From the NCBI RefSeq assembly GCF_005877005.1, contig NZ_SSNH01000007.1:62001-126000 (forward strand): a stretch of 64,000 nt of DNA, read 5' to 3'. How positions within the stretch are numbered: position 1 is the first letter of the stretch; every line of letters begins with the position of its first letter. This DNA comes from Sinomonas susongensis (GTDB lineage Bacteria > Actinomycetota > Actinomycetes > Actinomycetales > Micrococcaceae). Below the pieces are notes generated by a model. It ran no database searches, was not told the origin of the DNA, and worked only from the letters and a program-made list of their open reading frames with translations. A program made the translations under genes and the position numbers. Positions 61,305 through 64,000 of the stretch are shown piece after piece.

Positions 61305-62261
61305 ATGGATCTGGTCGCCGCAGCTGCAGAGCTCTATGCCCTGCTCCCCGGGGAGTTCACGGCGACCCGGAACGAGCGGGCGAAGGCCGCGAGGGCCGAC
61401 GGGAATGCCCTCCTCGCCAAGCAGATCGGGCGCCTTCCCAAACCCTCGACGGCCGCATGGGCGATCAACATGCTCGCGAGGCGCGGCTCCGAGCAGATCG
61501 CGAGCGTGCTCGACCTCGGCGAGGAGCTGAGGCGTGCACAGGAGGAACTCGATCCAGCGGGCATGCGGGAGCTGGGCCAGCAGCGGCACCGTCTCCTGGC
61601 CGCCGTTGTCCGCGAGGGGCGTTCGGTGGCCGAGGAGCTGGGCGTTGGCGTCAGCGACGCTGCGGCGTCCGAGATGGAGCAGACGCTGCGGGCGGCGATG
61701 GCCGATCCTGATGCGGCCGCCGCCGTCCGCAGCGGCCAGCTCGTCCGCACGCTGGCCAGCAACGGGCTGGAGCCGGTTGACCTGTCCGGTGCCGTGGCCG
61801 TCCCGGGGGCGCTCCAACAGGGGGACGCCGAACGCCGTGCTGCGCCTGAACGATCGGGCGCGGAGCCGTCCAAGGGCAGCGCCAAGGCCGCGCGGAAGGA
61901 CGATCGCGGGGCCGAGCGGCGTGCCGAGGAAGCCGAGCGACAGCGCGCCGAGGAGGCACGGCAGCGTGAGCGCGAAGAGGCCCGGGAGGAGCTCGACGAA
62001 GCCCAGCGCGGGGCCGAGCAGGCCGCGGCGGAACTCAGCGAGGCGGAGCGGAGCGTCACCGAGACGGCTGCCCGGCGCGAGGGAATCTCGAGGGAACTGG
62101 ACGAGCTGCGCGAGCGGGTTACCGAGTTGGAGGAGCAGCTCGAAGCCGTCGGCCGGGAAGCCGGCTACGCGGAGCGGACGCGGAGGCTGGCCGCCCGTCT
62201 CGCCGAGCAGGAGCGCCGAGCAGCGGATCGGGCGCGCGAGCGGCTCGAGCGGCTCTCGTAA
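61305..62261 (+). CDS. Coiled-coil hypothetical protein
   Basis: A 318-residue protein. Residues 1-150 are globular helical (LYALLPGEFTATRNERAKAA, IGRLPKPSTAAWAINMLARR, GQQRHRLLAAVVREGRSVAE); from about 180 to the end it is Glu/Arg/Ala-rich coiled coil (RAEEAERQRAEEARQRERE, LDELRERVTELEEQLEAV). This combination occurs in actinobacterial proteins of unknown function. No signal peptide or span. It is convergent with the epimerase gene; 43 bp separate them. Confidence 0.75.
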   Translation: MDLVAAAAELYALLPGEFTATRNERAKAARADGNALLAKQIGRLPKPSTAAWAINMLARRGSEQIASVLDLGEELRRAQEELDPAGMRELGQQRHRLLAAVVREGRSVAEELGVGVSDAAASEMEQTLRAAMADPDAAAAVRSGQLVRTLASNGLEPVDLSGAVAVPGALQQGDAERRAAPERSGAEPSKGSAKAARKDDRGAERRAEEAERQRAEEARQREREEAREELDEAQRGAEQAAAELSEAERSVTETAARREGISRELDELRERVTELEEQLEAVGREAGYAERTRRLAARLAEQERRAADRARERLERLS

Positions 62262-62304
62262 CTCCGGTTTCGAAGGTGGTCCCAGGGTCCGATTAGAGTC
62301 CCGT

Positions 62305-63339
62305 TCAGTTTGTCGCAGACTGCTCCCCGGGCCTCAAGGACGGGGAGGCGTCGACCCCTGACGCCTCCTGCATCCCACCGAGGACGGCCGTGATCGCCTC
62401 CTGGGACGTCCGTCGCGGCTCCCAGCCGAGCTCCTCGCGCGCACGCCTCGTGTCCATGACGGGGACTTGAAGCGCCATGTCGATCCACCCGGGGTCCGAA
62501 CGCTGGAGCCTCAACTGCCACGACGCCCAGACGAGGCTCCGCAGTGCCCCCGTCGGGACCGGGATCGACCAGCGCGCCCCCACGACAGGCGGCAGCGTCT
62601 TCCTGTCGAGGGCTGGCTCGGCGGCGATGTTGAAGGCGCCCCGCGCGCCCGAGACGAGCGCGAGGCGGTAGGCCTCGGCGACGTCGTCCGCGTGCACCGC
62701 CTGGAAGACCATGCCCGGCGGCACGGGCAGGACAGGGGAGCGAAGACGAGCCACCTGGACGGGGATGAACGGCCCCAGGAAGAACCGCCCGACCTCAGAG
62801 GCCTGCCCGGACTGGAAGATGAGCCCGGGCCGCAGCCGCGCGACGGCGATCTCCGGGTGGGTCGCCTCAACGTCGTCGAGGAGCCGCTCCACGGCGGCCT
62901 TGTGACGGCTGTAGTGCGAGGTGTGGATCCCGCCGGTCGGCCACCTCTCGTCAATGCGGCGGTCCTTGGGCGCCGGGCTGTACGCCCCGACCGACGATGC
63001 GTACACGATCTGGCGGACGCCCGCCGCCACGGCGGCGTCGAACACCTTCGAGCTGCCGGTCACGTTGGTCGCGAACAGCACGGACTCCCGGTGGTTCGGC
63101 TGGATCAGCCAGGCGAGGTGGACGACGGCGTCACACCCCGCGAACGCCTCCTCCAGCTGTGCCACAGCACCCGGCGCACTGATGTCCACCGACCTCCACG
63201 TGGCGTGGCGGTAAGGCTCCGCCCCGGCGTCCGGCAGCCGGCGCTCGATGCCGACGACGTCGTGGCCTCCCTCGGCGCCGAGACGCCGGAGCAGCGCAGT
63301 GCCGGCGTTTCCCGTGGCTCCCACGATCGCGATGCGCAT
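62305..63339 (-). CDS. NAD-dependent epimerase/dehydratase (extended SDR)
   Basis: A 344-residue protein with N-terminal cofactor motif MRIAIVGATGNAGTALLRRL, IVYASSVGAYSPAP with the catalytic-region Ser, and HYSRHKAAVERLL with Tyr-x3-Lys. The C-terminal part (VFQAVHADDVAEAYRLALVS, LGWEPRRTSQEAITAVLGGM) is the extended SDR substrate domain. It resembles the group that reduces or epimerises nucleotide sugars or other alcohols; substrate unknown. Divergent from the membrane protein at 63471. Confidence 0.9.
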   Translation of the reverse strand: MRIAIVGATGNAGTALLRRLGAEGGHDVVGIERRLPDAGAEPYRHATWRSVDISAPGAVAQLEEAFAGCDAVVHLAWLIQPNHRESVLFATNVTGSSKVFDAAVAAGVRQIVYASSVGAYSPAPKDRRIDERWPTGGIHTSHYSRHKAAVERLLDDVEATHPEIAVARLRPGLIFQSGQASEVGRFFLGPFIPVQVARLRSPVLPVPPGMVFQAVHADDVAEAYRLALVSGARGAFNIAAEPALDRKTLPPVVGARWSIPVPTGALRSLVWASWQLRLQRSDPGWIDMALQVPVMDTRRAREELGWEPRRTSQEAITAVLGGMQEASGVDASPSLRPGEQSATN

Positions 63340-63470
63340 GTGCGTGCTCCTTCTCGAATTCGGGCCTCCCCCTACTCCTGCCCACTGGGCGGAGAGGCAA
63401 GCAGGGAAGCCCGTGGCGCACCTCGACTAGACTGAAAAGCCGGTGCTGCCGCCACGAGGAGGGAGAGAGG

Positions 63471-64000
63471 GTGTCGCTCGACCAGCTGCTCGAGCTGCCC
63501 TTCGAGACCGCCGTGGCCGCATTGTTCGCCATCGTCCTCTGCCGGACGAACGGCACCTACTGGCTCGGCCGGGGCGTTGCCGCGGGCTACGGCAAGACCA
63601 GATGGGCTCGACGCTCGCGCCCCGGGAAGCTGCGGCGTGCCCGTCGGCTCATCGACCGATGGGGTCCGTTCGCGATCGTCCTCACGTTCCTGACTGTCGG
63701 GCTCCAGACCACGGTCAACTTCGCCGCGGGCGTGACGCGGATGCGGCTCCGCTACTACATCCCCGCGACGGTCGTAGGCTCTGCCGCCTGGGCGCTCATC
63801 TATGCGACGGTTGGCCTGGCCGCCGTCGAGCTTGTCCTCCAGCACGCCGCAGCGTCGCCGTGGGCCTGGGGCATCGCCGCCGCGGTGCTGGGCGCCGTCG
63901 TCGTCCGCTTCGCGCGGGCCGTGCTCCGCCGCGGGAAGTCAGGGGACGCGAGTGCCGTTAGGGTAGACGAGGCGCGCGAGCACACCGCGCCGGAAGAAAG
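63471..64000 (+). CDS. DedA/VTT-like membrane protein (3' end outside window)
   Basis: Open from GTG 63471 (GAGGAGGGAGAGAGG upstream) to the edge, 176 codons. Spans appear near TAVAALFAIVLCRTNGTYWL, GPFAIVLTFLTVGLQTTVNF, IPATVVGSAAWALIYATVGL and GIAAAVLGAVVVRFARAVLR. The RFG-like RWGPFAIVL, ...G-TRMRLRYYIPATVVGSAAW arrangement matches the DedA/SNARE-associated (VTT) family, possible lipid or cation carriers. The polar tail is still open at base 64000. Confidence 0.75.
   Translation, partial: MSLDQLLELPFETAVAALFAIVLCRTNGTYWLGRGVAAGYGKTRWARRSRPGKLRRARRLIDRWGPFAIVLTFLTVGLQTTVNFAAGVTRMRLRYYIPATVVGSAAWALIYATVGLAAVELVLQHAAASPWAWGIAAAVLGAVVVRFARAVLRRGKSGDASAVRVDEAREHTAPEE

Overview
The window is high-GC (roughly 68-70 percent) bacterial chromosome with dense, often 4-bp-overlapping genes, frequent GTG starts and actinobacterial family signatures: SARP regulators, an Actinobacterial Holin-X protein, an ECF42-type sigma factor with a DGPF/YciI partner, and a PaaX regulator. 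A Micrococcaceae member (Arthrobacter/Sinomonas-like) is my best inference. I saw no rRNA, tRNA, CRISPR array, prophage or insertion sequence.

Layout. 1-3.4 kb: a sugar ABC importer operon (two permeases and a binding protein) cut by the left edge. 4-13.5 kb: a catabolic island with a MarR regulator divergent from an SDR/amidohydrolase/MaoC/acyl-CoA ligase operon, then a PaaX regulator divergent from an MHS-type transporter, a CocE-like hydrolase and a DUF3237 protein; together they look like uptake and beta-oxidation-like breakdown of an ester or aromatic acid. 13.6-16.6 kb: an M1 aminopeptidase remnant, a citrate synthase-family enzyme with a small coupled gene, and a divergent GlxA-type regulator. 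16.6-21.4 kb: an APC permease, then a magnesium module: an M-box riboswitch, a 13-codon leader ORF, an Nramp-related transporter whose metal site lacks the usual Asn and Met, and a separately encoded PRC/MgtE-N/CBS sensor protein. This module is the most striking item in the window.

21.6-33 kb is accessory and scarred: a small Cys/Trp protein, a TadG-like protein, a secreted S53 peptidase, an orphan DUF2384 protein, a frameshifted UDP-glucose dehydrogenase, a 5'-truncated beta-helix gene abutting two tandem SARP regulators, a secreted phosphoesterase, a DUF4386 membrane protein and a GH26 glycanase. 33-42.5 kb: a GAF-SpoIIE phosphatase broken by an in-frame TGA, the YciI/ECF42 pair, an NCS1 permease, an aldo/keto reductase, a broken kdp potassium-ATPase operon (small ORF, kdpF, truncated kdpA) and a divergent APC transporter. 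42.5-54 kb: two closely similar TetR regulators, a FabH-like synthase, a frameshifted lipase-like hydrolase, two YihY-family membrane proteins, an M20 peptidase, a LacI regulator with a palindromic operator and a three-gene envelope cassette. 54-64 kb: a second amino acid-type APC permease, a CDF metal exporter, an IclR-controlled galactonate operon (dgoK-dgoA-dgoD-SDR), small and coiled-coil proteins, an epimerase and a membrane protein cut by the right edge.

At least seven loci carry a frameshift, nonsense codon or truncation. Some single-base cases may be assembly errors; the truncations (M1, beta-helix, kdpA) cannot be explained that way.
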